Assembly: GCA_025450255.1 (NCBI GenBank)
Contig: JANWHV010000105.1
Span: 1 to 7,687 of the forward strand
DNA: 7,687 nt
Reading direction: 5' to 3'
Origin: Chloroflexota bacterium
GTDB taxonomy: Bacteria; Chloroflexota; UBA5177; JANWHV01
Position numbers and translations under genes: made by a program. The notes under the pieces are model-generated. The model saw only the letters and a program-made list of their open reading frames with translations. It was not told the DNA's origin and did not search any database. How positions within the stretch are numbered: position 1 is the first letter of the stretch; the number at the start of each line of letters is the position of its first letter. Positions 1 through 5,916 of the stretch are shown here, piece by piece.

Positions 1-206
1 CATTCAATCACGACTATAGCACACGCCCGATGCTCCCGGATAAGAGCATTGTTCCGCACCTGTGAAAATTCGCCGGGCGATGCACGAGTATCACAGATGG
101 CGATGTGGGCTCGGAGGTACATGCTCTGGTGCCGGGAGGCACGGGCATAGCTCTCCCAGGCACCTACCGCTCCGTGGTACACTCCCGCCAGCATATCGAC
201 GCCCAT
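1..206 (-). CDS. Possible 5' part of an unrecognised gene, running off the left edge
   Basis: A minus-strand frame is open from an ATG at 206-204 to the window edge, giving 68 codons with no stop. It reads MGVDMLAGVYHGAVGAWESY at its start, with SQVRNNALIREHR further in. The first 37 codons or so mostly end in G or C, as the clear genes here do, and the composition is protein-like (scattered W, Y and hydrophobic residues). A second in-frame ATG lies at 194-192. Neither start has a convincing ribosome binding site. The frame is also open upstream of 206 into the oxidase gene, so the start is a guess. If real, it would be transcribed divergently from the oxidase, with about 20-30 bases between starts. 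I do not recognise the family. It could be chance openness in GC-rich DNA. Confidence 0.3.
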   Translation of the reverse strand, partial: MGVDMLAGVYHGAVGAWESYARASRHQSMYLRAHIAICDTRASPGEFSQVRNNALIREHRACAIVVIE

Positions 207-220
207 AGCTGCCCGCCGTT

Positions 221-225
221 GAAGG
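221..225 (+). promoter_or_regulatory. Ribosome binding site deciding the oxidase start
   Basis: GAAGG at 221-225 is followed by ATG codons at 226, 229 and 235. Only the ATG at 235 lies at normal Shine-Dalgarno distance (9 bases); the other two abut or nearly abut the motif. Confidence 0.5.
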
Positions 226-234
226 ATGATGCCA

Positions 235-1416
235 ATGCCGGATGCGTCCAGACGCGAGTTTGAGTACATCGTGATCGGGCTTGGCGGGCTGGGGAGCGGC
301 GCTGCCTACTGGCTGTCGCGCCGGGCGGGCGGTGACGTATTGGGTATCGAGCAGTTCGAGCTGGGGCACGATAAAGGCGCGTCCGAGGATCATTCGCGTA
401 TTATCCGCCTCTCCTACCATACGCCCACCTACGTGGAGCTGGCGTACCACGCCTACGACGCCTGGGATACGCTAGCCGAGGATGCCGGCGAGCCGCTGGT
501 GCTGGTTACGGGCGGGCTCGACCTGTTCCCGGCGAACGCCGCTATTTCGATTGCCGACTACTCTACCAGCATGGCCGCGCGCGACGTGCCGTTCGAGACG
601 CTTGACGCCGTGGAAATCATGCACCGTTGGCCGCAGTTCCAGCTCGACGACCACGTCATTGGCTTGTACCAGGCGCGGAGCGGGCTGGCGATGGCCAAAA
701 AGGGCAACGCCGCGCACCAGCGCGCCGCCCGCCGGTATGGCGCGACCCTGCTGGAGAACACGCCGGTCACGCGAATCAACCCCTTGCCGGATGGCGTGGA
801 GGTGGTCACGGCCGATGCCGTCTATCGCTGCCGCCGCCTGGTGATCGCCGCCGATGCCTGGACCAATAAATTGCTGACGCCACTCGGCGTTACCCTACCG
901 CTCACGCTGACGCAGGAGCAGGTCACCTACTACGCCTCGCCCCACCTGCCGGAGTTCCAACCTGACCGTTTCCCCATCTGGCTCTGGATGGACGAACCAT
1001 GCTACTACGGCTTCCCGGTCTTCGGCGAGACGCGAGGCGTAAAGGTAGCGCAAGACGTGGGCGGCCGCGAGGTGACCCTGGAGACGCGCACCTTCGATGC
1101 GGATCCCGACACCGCGGCGCGCGTCGACGCCTTCACGCGCCAACACCTTCCACGCGCCCACGGCCCGGTGGTGTATCACAAGACCTGCGTCTACACCATG
1201 CCGCCCGACCGCGACTTCATCATCGATACGCTGCCCGAGCATCCCCAGATAGCGGTGGCGTTGGGCGCGGCTCATGCCTATAAGTTCGCGAGCATCATTG
1301 GGCGGATCCTCAGCGACCTGGCGATCGAGGGCAATACGGCGTTCCCGATCGAGCCGTTTACCATCGATCGACCCATTCTGACCATGGAGAATCCACCCAA
1401 GAACTTTATGAATTGA
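235..1416 (+). CDS. FAD-dependent amine oxidase, monomeric sarcosine oxidase / N-methyltryptophan oxidase family
   Basis: This is a 393-residue cytoplasmic flavoenzyme (396 if ATG 226 is used), the usual length for the family (about 370-390). Members oxidise an N-methyl amino acid with O2 to the amine, formaldehyde and H2O2. The Rossmann FAD motif is at residues 13-21 (VIGLGGLGS; G15, G17, G20), followed by an acidic residue after strand 2 (GIEQF). The segment SRIIRLSYH (54-62) matches the family's flavin and substrate region. HKTCVYTMPPD (316-326) carries Cys318, matching the cysteine that bonds FAD covalently. YYGFP (257-261) with Lys270 matches the oxygen-activating lysine, and the C-terminal AHAYKFAS contains Lys350. 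Arg58 and Lys350 correspond to the residues that hold the substrate carboxylate in Bacillus sarcosine oxidase. The positions of that enzyme's two active-site histidines appear to be Glu51 and Asp274, so the substrate may not be sarcosine. It lies 269 bases upstream of the transporter genes in the same direction. Family assignment is firm; substrate is unknown. Confidence 0.93.
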   Translation: MPDASRREFEYIVIGLGGLGSGAAYWLSRRAGGDVLGIEQFELGHDKGASEDHSRIIRLSYHTPTYVELAYHAYDAWDTLAEDAGEPLVLVTGGLDLFPANAAISIADYSTSMAARDVPFETLDAVEIMHRWPQFQLDDHVIGLYQARSGLAMAKKGNAAHQRAARRYGATLLENTPVTRINPLPDGVEVVTADAVYRCRRLVIAADAWTNKLLTPLGVTLPLTLTQEQVTYYASPHLPEFQPDRFPIWLWMDEPCYYGFPVFGETRGVKVAQDVGGREVTLETRTFDADPDTAARVDAFTRQHLPRAHGPVVYHKTCVYTMPPDRDFIIDTLPEHPQIAVALGAAHAYKFASIIGRILSDLAIEGNTAFPIEPFTIDRPILTMENPPKNFMN

Positions 1417-1580
1417 CCGGATTCGTGTTAGATTCCTCAACACTCCCGCGCGGCAAGGACGAAAGGAGGCGCACCCGGCGCGCACCAGGCGTGATCCCTA
1501 ATAGGTCTCGGCGACGACATTCGCACTAATTTCCAGCCCGATCATCGGCTATCGCTCGCGGCGCATTGCACGCTCCAGGT

Positions 1581-1599
1581 TCGCGCCCAGCAGGCGCGA
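1581..1599 (+). repeat. Inverted repeat / hairpin, first of a tandem pair
   Basis: TCGCGCC (1581-1587) and GGCGCGA (1593-1599) are perfect complements around a five-base loop CAGCA, giving a 7-bp GC-rich stem. It lies only three bases upstream of a longer hairpin. No T-run follows, so it is not a canonical intrinsic terminator. Confidence 0.6.
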
Positions 1600-1602
1600 G
1601 TA

Positions 1603-1631
1603 TCGTGATTGGAGCCTGGCTCCAATCGTGA
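1603..1631 (+). repeat. Strong inverted repeat / hairpin upstream of the solute-binding protein
   Basis: GATTGGAGCC (1607-1616) and GGCTCCAATC (1618-1627) form a perfect 21-base inverted repeat centred on T1617. As RNA the stem extends outward through two G-U pairs and two Watson-Crick pairs to 1603 and 1631, about 13 pairs around a CUG loop. It lies 54 bases before the solute-binding protein start and has no T-run. Its 10-base arms could also serve as a protein operator. A role as a leader hairpin, mRNA stabiliser or operator is inferred. Confidence 0.75.
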
Positions 1632-1673
1632 CCGGCCGCCGCTTCCTTGCAGGCGCGGCACAACGTCATTCCG

Positions 1674-1679
1674 AAGGAG
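1674..1679 (+). promoter_or_regulatory. Ribosome binding site of the solute-binding protein
   Basis: AAGGAG lies six bases before the ATG at 1686. It fixes the start there and not at the upstream in-frame ATG at 1647, which would add 13 residues ahead of the signal peptide. Confidence 0.85.
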
Positions 1680-1685
1680 ACAGCC

Positions 1686-3332
1686 ATGGCCAGACCAAAG
1701 TCCGGTTCCACCAACAGCCTTGCCCGTGCCGGCAAGGTCGCTGCCCTCTTCCTATTGCTGTGTACGCTCGTCCTCAACGCCGGCGGCTCGGCGCGCGCGA
1801 CCTCATCCTCCGCGCCGCGCCATGGCGGCATCATCATGATCAGCAACAGCACCACACTGACCACCATGGACCCCGCGTACACCTATGGAGCGCCCGACTG
1901 GCCGCAGACGCACGCCATCTTCAGCGCCCTGCTTGACTTCGACAACAACACCGGCATCGTGCCGAACGTCGCCGTCGCGCTGCCGGCCATCAGCACGGAC
2001 GGTCTCACCTACACGTTCCATTTGCGCCATGGCGTCACCTTCAGTAACGGCGACCCAGTTACCGCCCAGGACTTCGTGTATTCCTGGGAGCGTGAGCTGG
2101 CGCCCAAGACGGCCTCGCCGCTTACCTATCTGTGGGTGAACCTGAAGGGCGCCGCCGAGTATGAGGGGGGAAAGACCAAGCATATCAGCGGTCTTGCCAC
2201 GCCCGATCGATACACAATCAAGGTTTCCCTGGTGCAGAAGTATCCCGGTTTCCTATACGTGTTCGGTATCCCCTGCAGCATGGTCGTCGATCCCAAGGTG
2301 ATCGAGCAGTTCCATGCCGAGAATAGTGACTTCAAGACGCACGCGGTCGGCAGCGGGCCGTTCATCCTGAAGGACTGGGTACAGGGCCAGAAGGTTGACT
2401 TCGTTCGCAACCCCACCTACTTTAAGTCCGGCCTCCCGTACGTCGACGGCGTACACATGGACCTGGGCGTGACCGGAGACGTAGGGCTGCTCAAGCTGGA
2501 AAAAGGCCAGGTCGACTTGTTGGACAACGTCATTCCGCCGGCCCAGTTCCCCACCGTGATCTCGGACCCCGTGCTGAAGAAACAGGTTGTCTCGCTGACC
2601 GACATTGGCGTGTACATGATCGCCATGAACGTCAAGGTCAAGCCCTTCACCGACATCCGCGTCCGCCAGGCCGTGGCCTATGCTCTGAGCAAGGTGCGCG
2701 CGGTGCGCTTCATGAATGGCCGCGCCGTTCCGGCCACGGGCGTTCTGCCGCCAGGATTACCCGGCATCGGCGCGAAGAACATCCCGGATCCGTTCCCCTA
2801 TAACCCCAGCAAGGCCAAGCAACTGCTGGCGGCGGCCGGCTTCCCGAACGGCTTTACCACTACCATGGCGGTCCCTACCGGATCACCCAATGAGGCGCGC
2901 ATGGCGGACGCGGCAATCTACGATCTTGGGCAGATCGGCATCAAGGTCAACATCAAGCCGGTCGTCACCGAAGGATCCGCCGTCGCCGCCATTCCGATGC
3001 AAGCCTATCACTGGCTGATGGACTACCCGGATCCGGCTGACTTCATCGACGGCTTCACCTCCTGCGCCTCGGCGGTCGTGGGCGGCTCGAATGTGGCGTT
3101 CTACTGTAACCCCGCCGTCGACACGCTGGCCAACGCCGCGCGCGGCATGCCCACGGGGCCGGCACGGGTGCAGGCGTACCTGCACATCGACCAACTGGTC
3201 GCCAACGACGCCATGTCCGTGCCGATGTTCTACGACATCTACTATTACATCCACTCGAAGCGCATCCAGAACTTCTCCGTGTCTCCGATGTGGGCGCCGT
3301 ACTCGCTCGACCGCTACTGGCTCTCGAGCTAG
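1686..3332 (+). CDS. ABC transporter substrate-binding protein, family 5 (DppA/OppA type)
   Basis: The 548-residue product is the usual size for SBP_bac_5 proteins, which capture peptides, nickel, opines or other ligands outside the membrane and deliver them to DppBC-type permeases. Residues 1-38 form a Sec signal peptide: a basic start (ARPKSG, R14, K17), a hydrophobic core at about 18-33 and an Ala-Arg-Ala site before Thr39. The Cys at 26 sits inside the hydrophobic core preceded by Leu-Leu-Leu, so this is not a proper lipobox. Family marks in order are TYTFHLRHGVTFSNGDPVTA (108-127), GSGPFILKDW (222-231) with RNPTYF (241-246), RVRQAVAYALSK (325-336), and WLMDYPDPADF (443-453). The next gene starts eight bases after the last base of the stop codon. 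Ligand specificity cannot be read from the sequence. The nearby amine oxidase hints at an amino-acid-like or peptide ligand, but that is inference. Confidence 0.95.
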   Translation: MARPKSGSTNSLARAGKVAALFLLLCTLVLNAGGSARATSSSAPRHGGIIMISNSTTLTTMDPAYTYGAPDWPQTHAIFSALLDFDNNTGIVPNVAVALPAISTDGLTYTFHLRHGVTFSNGDPVTAQDFVYSWERELAPKTASPLTYLWVNLKGAAEYEGGKTKHISGLATPDRYTIKVSLVQKYPGFLYVFGIPCSMVVDPKVIEQFHAENSDFKTHAVGSGPFILKDWVQGQKVDFVRNPTYFKSGLPYVDGVHMDLGVTGDVGLLKLEKGQVDLLDNVIPPAQFPTVISDPVLKKQVVSLTDIGVYMIAMNVKVKPFTDIRVRQAVAYALSKVRAVRFMNGRAVPATGVLPPGLPGIGAKNIPDPFPYNPSKAKQLLAAAGFPNGFTTTMAVPTGSPNEARMADAAIYDLGQIGIKVNIKPVVTEGSAVAAIPMQAYHWLMDYPDPADFIDGFTSCASAVVGGSNVAFYCNPAVDTLANAARGMPTGPARVQAYLHIDQLVANDAMSVPMFYDIYYYIHSKRIQNFSVSPMWAPYSLDRYWLSS

Positions 3333-3339
3333 CGTCGCG

Positions 3340-4335
3340 GTGAGCGTTTCCCCGCGTCAGCCGGCGGATCTGGCGGGGGCAGGGTCGGACGGCCCTGCCC
3401 CCGCCGCGCCGGGCCTGGAAAGCAGGCCCGCGTCGCCGTCCGACCTCGATCGCGGCCAGGAAACGACCGCCCTCAAGGAACGGCAGGGCTACTGGACACG
3501 CGTGCTCCACCGCTTCTTCCGTGACAAGGGGGCGGTGGTCGGCGCCGCGATCGTGCTGGCCCTGATTGTGCTGGCCGTTTTCGCGCAACGAATAGCGCCC
3601 TACGACCCTGGGTTTGAAGATCCAAACGGCCTTACCATGCTTGGCGCGCCCTTGCCGCCGTCGTCCGGCCATTGGCTGGGCACCGATGCCAATGGCCGAG
3701 ACGCGTTGAGCCGGGTGATTTTCGGATCCCAGGTCTCGCTGGAAGTGGGATTGATCGGCAACGGCGTGGCGGCGCTGGTCGGACTGGTGCTGGGGTCGAT
3801 GGCCGGTTACTTCCGCGGCTGGGTAGACACGGTAATCAGCCGGATTATCGGCATCTTTCTTGCCTTCCCGGTGTACTTGATGGCCCTGGCCCTGGTGGCG
3901 GTGCTTACGCCGAGCATAACCACGGTCATCGGCATCATCATTTTCGTCTACTGGACCTCGACCGCGCGCATTATCCGCGGCCAGGTATTCGCGCTGCGCG
4001 AACGGGACTTCGTGGAGGCGGCGCGCGCGGTCGGCCTGGGCGAGCTTGCCATCCTGTTCCGGCACATTTTCCCGCATCTGCTCTCCACGCTGGCGGTCTA
4101 CACCTCGCTCGGCATCGCCACCACGGTGCTGTTCGAGGCGGGCTTGAGCTATCTCGGCGTCGGCGTTCCACACGGCACGCCAAGCTGGGGCGGCATGATC
4201 AGCGACAACCAGGATGCGCTCACCACGTCGCCATGGCTGGTGTTCGGACCGGGCGTGGCGATCATGCTCACGGTCATCGCGTTTAACTTGCTTGGCGATG
4301 GCCTTCGCGAGGCCCTCGACCCTTTCAAGGAGTGA
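3340..4335 (+). CDS. dppC: ABC transporter permease, DppC/OppC type
   Basis: This inner-membrane subunit of a Dpp/Opp-type importer has 331 residues from a GTG at 3340. Residues 1-45 are a Pro/Ala/Gly-rich tail. After a basic amphipathic segment (LKERQGYWTRVLHRFFRDKG) comes the first membrane helix (about 66-82). HWLGTDANGRDALSRVIFGS (111-130) is the hallmark of OppC-type permeases. Further helices lie near 134-155, 165-188, 193-207, 249-269 and 300-318. The EAA loop that docks on the ATPase is EAARAVGLGELAILFRHIFP (226-245). Frame runs upstream of 3340 into the binding-protein gene, but GTG 3340 is the only start codon between that gene's stop and the conserved region, apart from a GTG at 3502 that would remove conserved residues. 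No good Shine-Dalgarno precedes it, so translation may depend on coupling. A strong hairpin is embedded in codons 11-22. Symbol denotes family only. Confidence 0.93.
   Translation: MSVSPRQPADLAGAGSDGPAPAAPGLESRPASPSDLDRGQETTALKERQGYWTRVLHRFFRDKGAVVGAAIVLALIVLAVFAQRIAPYDPGFEDPNGLTMLGAPLPPSSGHWLGTDANGRDALSRVIFGSQVSLEVGLIGNGVAALVGLVLGSMAGYFRGWVDTVISRIIGIFLAFPVYLMALALVAVLTPSITTVIGIIIFVYWTSTARIIRGQVFALRERDFVEAARAVGLGELAILFRHIFPHLLSTLAVYTSLGIATTVLFEAGLSYLGVGVPHGTPSWGGMISDNQDALTTSPWLVFGPGVAIMLTVIAFNLLGDGLREALDPFKE
3372..3405 (+). repeat. Very strong intercistronic-type hairpin at the start of the permease gene
   Basis: GGCGGGGGCAGGG (3372-3384) and CCCTGCCCCCGCC (3393-3405) are a perfect 13-bp inverted repeat around the 8-base loop TCGGACGG; the loop can add one G-U and one C-G pair. 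It begins 39 bases after the binding-protein stop and 32 bases after the GTG chosen for the permease, so it encodes part of that protein's low-complexity Ala/Gly/Pro tail. There is no T-run. In many binding-protein operons a hairpin at this point protects the binding-protein mRNA or limits readthrough into permease genes; that role is inferred here. Confidence 0.85.
4327..4332 (+). promoter_or_regulatory. Ribosome binding site of the DppB-type permease
   Basis: AAGGAG, made from the last two codons (Lys-Glu) of the DppC-type gene, lies seven bases before the GTG at 4340. It decides the GTG start over longer in-frame readings that overlap the previous gene. Confidence 0.85.
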
Positions 4336-4339
4336 CGGG

Positions 4340-5278
4340 GTGCTGAGTTACCTGATCCGCCGCCTGTTCTGGATGATATTCGAGCTGTTCGGCATCTCGC
4401 TGATCACCTTCGCGCTCGCCTACATGGTGCCGGCCGATCCGGCACGGCTCTACGCCGGCCCGCACGCCACGCTCGACGCCATCCATAACATCCGTCACCA
4501 GTTGGGACTCGATCGGCCGCTGATCGTGCAATATCTCGACTACATATGGCGGCTGCTGCATCTCGACCTCGGCACCTCATACCAACTGCACGTGCCGGTT
4601 TTGCAGGCGATTCTCGATCGTCTTCCGGCTACCGCGCTGCTCGCGGCGGGCGGCGTCTTTGTCGAATTGCTGGTCGGCATCCCGATTGGCCTGCTGGCGG
4701 CGTCCCGGCCGCGCGGTATCGTCGATCGCGTGGGCAGCACCTTCACCCTGGCCGGGCTCGCCACGCCGCCCTTCGTGCTGAGTTACCTGCTGGTCTTTGT
4801 GGTGTGGTACAAGGCAGGCTGGTTCGTGAGCGGCGGCTACGGCGACGCCGGCTTTACCGACCACCTCTATCACCTGATCCTGCCGGCCCTGGCGCTCGGG
4901 CTCGGCGGCTCGGCCTTCTACGCACGGCTGTTGCGTACTACCATGCTGGATGTGCTGCGCTCCGACTACATCCGCGTGGCGCGGGCCAAGGGGGTAAAAG
5001 GCTGGAAGGTGATATTACGCCACGCCTTCCCCAATTGCACCAACGCGCTCGTCACCCAACTGGGGCTGGATATCGGCTTCTTTCTCTCCGGCGTGCTGCT
5101 GATCGAGGTGCCGTTTAGCTGGCCCGGTATTGGGCAGCAGGCCTGGCAAGCGATCACCAACCTCGACGTGCCGCTGATCGTGGTCACGGTATTGTTCGGC
5201 GCCGTCGCCATCCTGGGCGCCAACATCGTGGTCGACATCGTCTACGCGTTCATCGATCCGCGCGTGCGGTATGAGTAG
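4340..5278 (+). CDS. dppB: ABC transporter permease, DppB/OppB type
   Basis: This is the second membrane subunit of the importer, 312 residues, typical of DppB (about 310-340). It opens with LSYLIRRLFWMIFELFGISL leading into the first helix, then the family segment LAYMVPADPARL (26-37) and RHQLGLDRPLIVQYLDYIWR (52-71) followed by HLDLGTSY (74-81). Further helices are near 98-121, 134-157, 177-195, 238-256 and 278-303. The EAA-type coupling loop is YIRVARAKGVKGWKVILRHA (210-229) followed by FPN. It ends DPRVRYE, as DppB proteins commonly do. It follows the DppC-type gene by four bases and is surely co-transcribed. The gene order is binding protein, C type, B type, whereas B before C is more usual. 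No ATPase gene follows. Symbol denotes family only. Confidence 0.95.
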   Translation: MLSYLIRRLFWMIFELFGISLITFALAYMVPADPARLYAGPHATLDAIHNIRHQLGLDRPLIVQYLDYIWRLLHLDLGTSYQLHVPVLQAILDRLPATALLAAGGVFVELLVGIPIGLLAASRPRGIVDRVGSTFTLAGLATPPFVLSYLLVFVVWYKAGWFVSGGYGDAGFTDHLYHLILPALALGLGGSAFYARLLRTTMLDVLRSDYIRVARAKGVKGWKVILRHAFPNCTNALVTQLGLDIGFFLSGVLLIEVPFSWPGIGQQAWQAITNLDVPLIVVTVLFGAVAILGANIVVDIVYAFIDPRVRYE

Positions 5279-5436
5279 GTGAGTGTGCGGCCCTTTCGAC
5301 ACGGCAAACGAAAGAATGAGACAAGAGCGATGAGCCCACCGAGTCGCCTCCTCAACGCCAGAATCCGGATGAATCTCCCAGTGCGCGCGTTGTCGAGCGC
5401 GTCTACGCCGATTTTGCCGAGGCGACACGTTCAGAT
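5279..5436 (+). other. Region after the permease: likely displaced N-terminal coding of the next gene
   Basis: The frame used by the next gene is open upstream from its GTG (5437) back to 5320, but contains no ATG, GTG or TTG there. Its translation (DKSDEPTESPPQRQNPDESP, then VVERVYADFAEATRSD) flows naturally into the downstream protein. An ATG at 5316 is one base out of frame with it. A 36-codon frame from ATG 5330 ends at 5440, overlapping the GTG at 5437 as GTGA, but its Arg/Pro/Ser-rich content looks off-frame. No terminator with a T-run was seen after the permease stop. Confidence 0.45.
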
Positions 5437-5664
5437 GTGATCGACGCGCTACAGACATATGGCGAAGAATCGTATCAGCGAGAACGCCAACGCGTGCAAA
5501 TCGCTATCCTTGATCTGGCCAAGGGCGATCTGCTGTTGTTTCGCCACTATCTCGCGGTTGCAATGATCGACTATCGCGATGTGCTGTACTGGGCGTACTA
5601 CTATCCGAAGGACGAGCCTTCACCCCTACAAAACGAATCAGAGCAAAGATTGCTGCCGCCATGA
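5437..5664 (+). CDS. Small conserved hypothetical protein (DYRDVL type), probably N-terminally displaced
   Basis: From GTG 5437 the product is 75 residues. The core RVQIAILDLAKGDLLLFRHY followed by IDYRDVLYWAYYYP resembles small uncharacterised proteins I recall from Chloroflexota and cyanobacteria, in which an AILKLSxGDxxxL helix precedes DYRDVLxWAEYP. No catalytic or DNA-binding motif is visible and I assign no function. The match appears to continue upstream of the GTG (VYADFAEATRSD), so the native protein was probably about 115 residues, starting at an ATG near 5316 that is now out of frame by one extra base (A5319). Either the gene is frameshifted, or the GTG start yields a shortened product. 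It lies 158 bases after the permease and 54 bases before hicA. Base composition is lower in GC than the transporter genes. Confidence 0.6.
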   Translation: MIDALQTYGEESYQRERQRVQIAILDLAKGDLLLFRHYLAVAMIDYRDVLYWAYYYPKDEPSPLQNESEQRLLPP

Positions 5665-5718
5665 CGAGGCAGTAGGCTGTGCCAGGTGGTATGGCGAACA
5701 CCTGTAGGCAGATCTAGT

Positions 5719-5916
5719 ATGCCGAAAGTACGTGATATAATCGGGGAGATAGAGGCTGATGGATGGGTCTTCATCAGGCAGGTTGGAAGCCATCGTCAAT
5801 ACAAGCATGCAACGAAGCGAGGCACGGTAACGATCAACGGCAAACCGGGTGACCAGCTAAGCCAGGCCCGCTACTATGACATACTCAGGCAAGCCGGGCT
5901 GCGAGGGACAAGATAG
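5719..5916 (+). CDS. hicA: HicA-family mRNA interferase toxin
   Basis: The 65-residue protein matches HicA toxins in length and layout: a basic start (MPKVRDIIGEIEADGWVFIR), then GSHRQYKH (23-30) with the catalytic His25, a beta strand TVTINGKPGD (36-45), and a C-terminal helix (YYDILRQAGL). HicA proteins have a dsRNA-binding-like fold and cleave mRNA, stopping translation until HicB binds them. ATG 5719 is chosen because it starts right at the conserved N-terminus; a GTG at 5686 would add 11 residues without resemblance to the family. The Shine-Dalgarno is weak, which is common for toxins. The gene ends in TAG, whose G starts the partner gene. Local GC is low: a hand count of 5701-5880 gives 95 G or C in 180, against 84 in 120 for 4681-4800 in the permease. 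Confidence 0.9.
   Translation: MPKVRDIIGEIEADGWVFIRQVGSHRQYKHATKRGTVTINGKPGDQLSQARYYDILRQAGLRGTR
5903..5908 (+). promoter_or_regulatory. Ribosome binding site of hicB inside hicA
   Basis: GAGGGA lies seven bases before the GTG at 5916, inside the last codons of hicA. It supports translational coupling of the antitoxin to the toxin and fixes the GTG start. Confidence 0.7.

Larger units (their letters stand above)
1417..1685 (+). other. Structured intergenic leader between oxidase and transporter block
   Basis: These 269 bases hold no convincing gene. Directly after the oxidase stop, GTGTT (1425-1429) and AACAC (1439-1443) can form a weak hairpin. A Shine-Dalgarno-like AAAGGAGG sits at 1462-1469 with no start codon at usable distance. 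A short palindrome, CCGAT-C-ATCGG, lies at 1538-1548 and could be an operator half-site pair. Two stronger hairpins follow at 1581-1599 and 1603-1631. I could not identify a matched -35/-10 promoter pair by eye, and no known riboswitch consensus was recognised. Confidence 0.5.

Noticed and set aside
91..450. Minus-strand 119-codon frame overlapping the oxidase start
   Set aside because: It opposes the FAD-binding motif region of the oxidase and is Pro/Arg/His-rich. The other minus frame over 1-206 looks more protein-like.
1491..1529. GTG-initiated 12-codon frame in the leader as a possible leader peptide
   Set aside because: It is 21 bases from the Shine-Dalgarno-like motif and has no run of regulatory codons beyond a few Arg and His.
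1761..1766. Possible lipobox cysteine in the binding-protein signal peptide
   Set aside because: Cys26 is inside the hydrophobic core and is preceded by Leu; a proper Ala-Arg-Ala signal peptidase I site follows at residues 36-38.
1526..1882. Minus-strand frame across the leader hairpins, with a hydrophobic start
   Set aside because: The hydrophobic start is the reverse reading of the binding-protein N-terminal region; no ribosome binding site or family resemblance supports it.
3055..4173. Long minus-strand open frame (372 codons) opposite the binding protein and DppC-type permease
   Set aside because: It lies antisense to clear family hallmarks, has a composition loaded with Arg, Gln, His and Gly, and has no recognisable domain. 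It is a product of GC-rich codon bias.
5736..5741. TATAAT sequence inside hicA as a hicB promoter
   Set aside because: It has no recognisable -35 element about 17 bases upstream, and hicB translation appears coupled to hicA.
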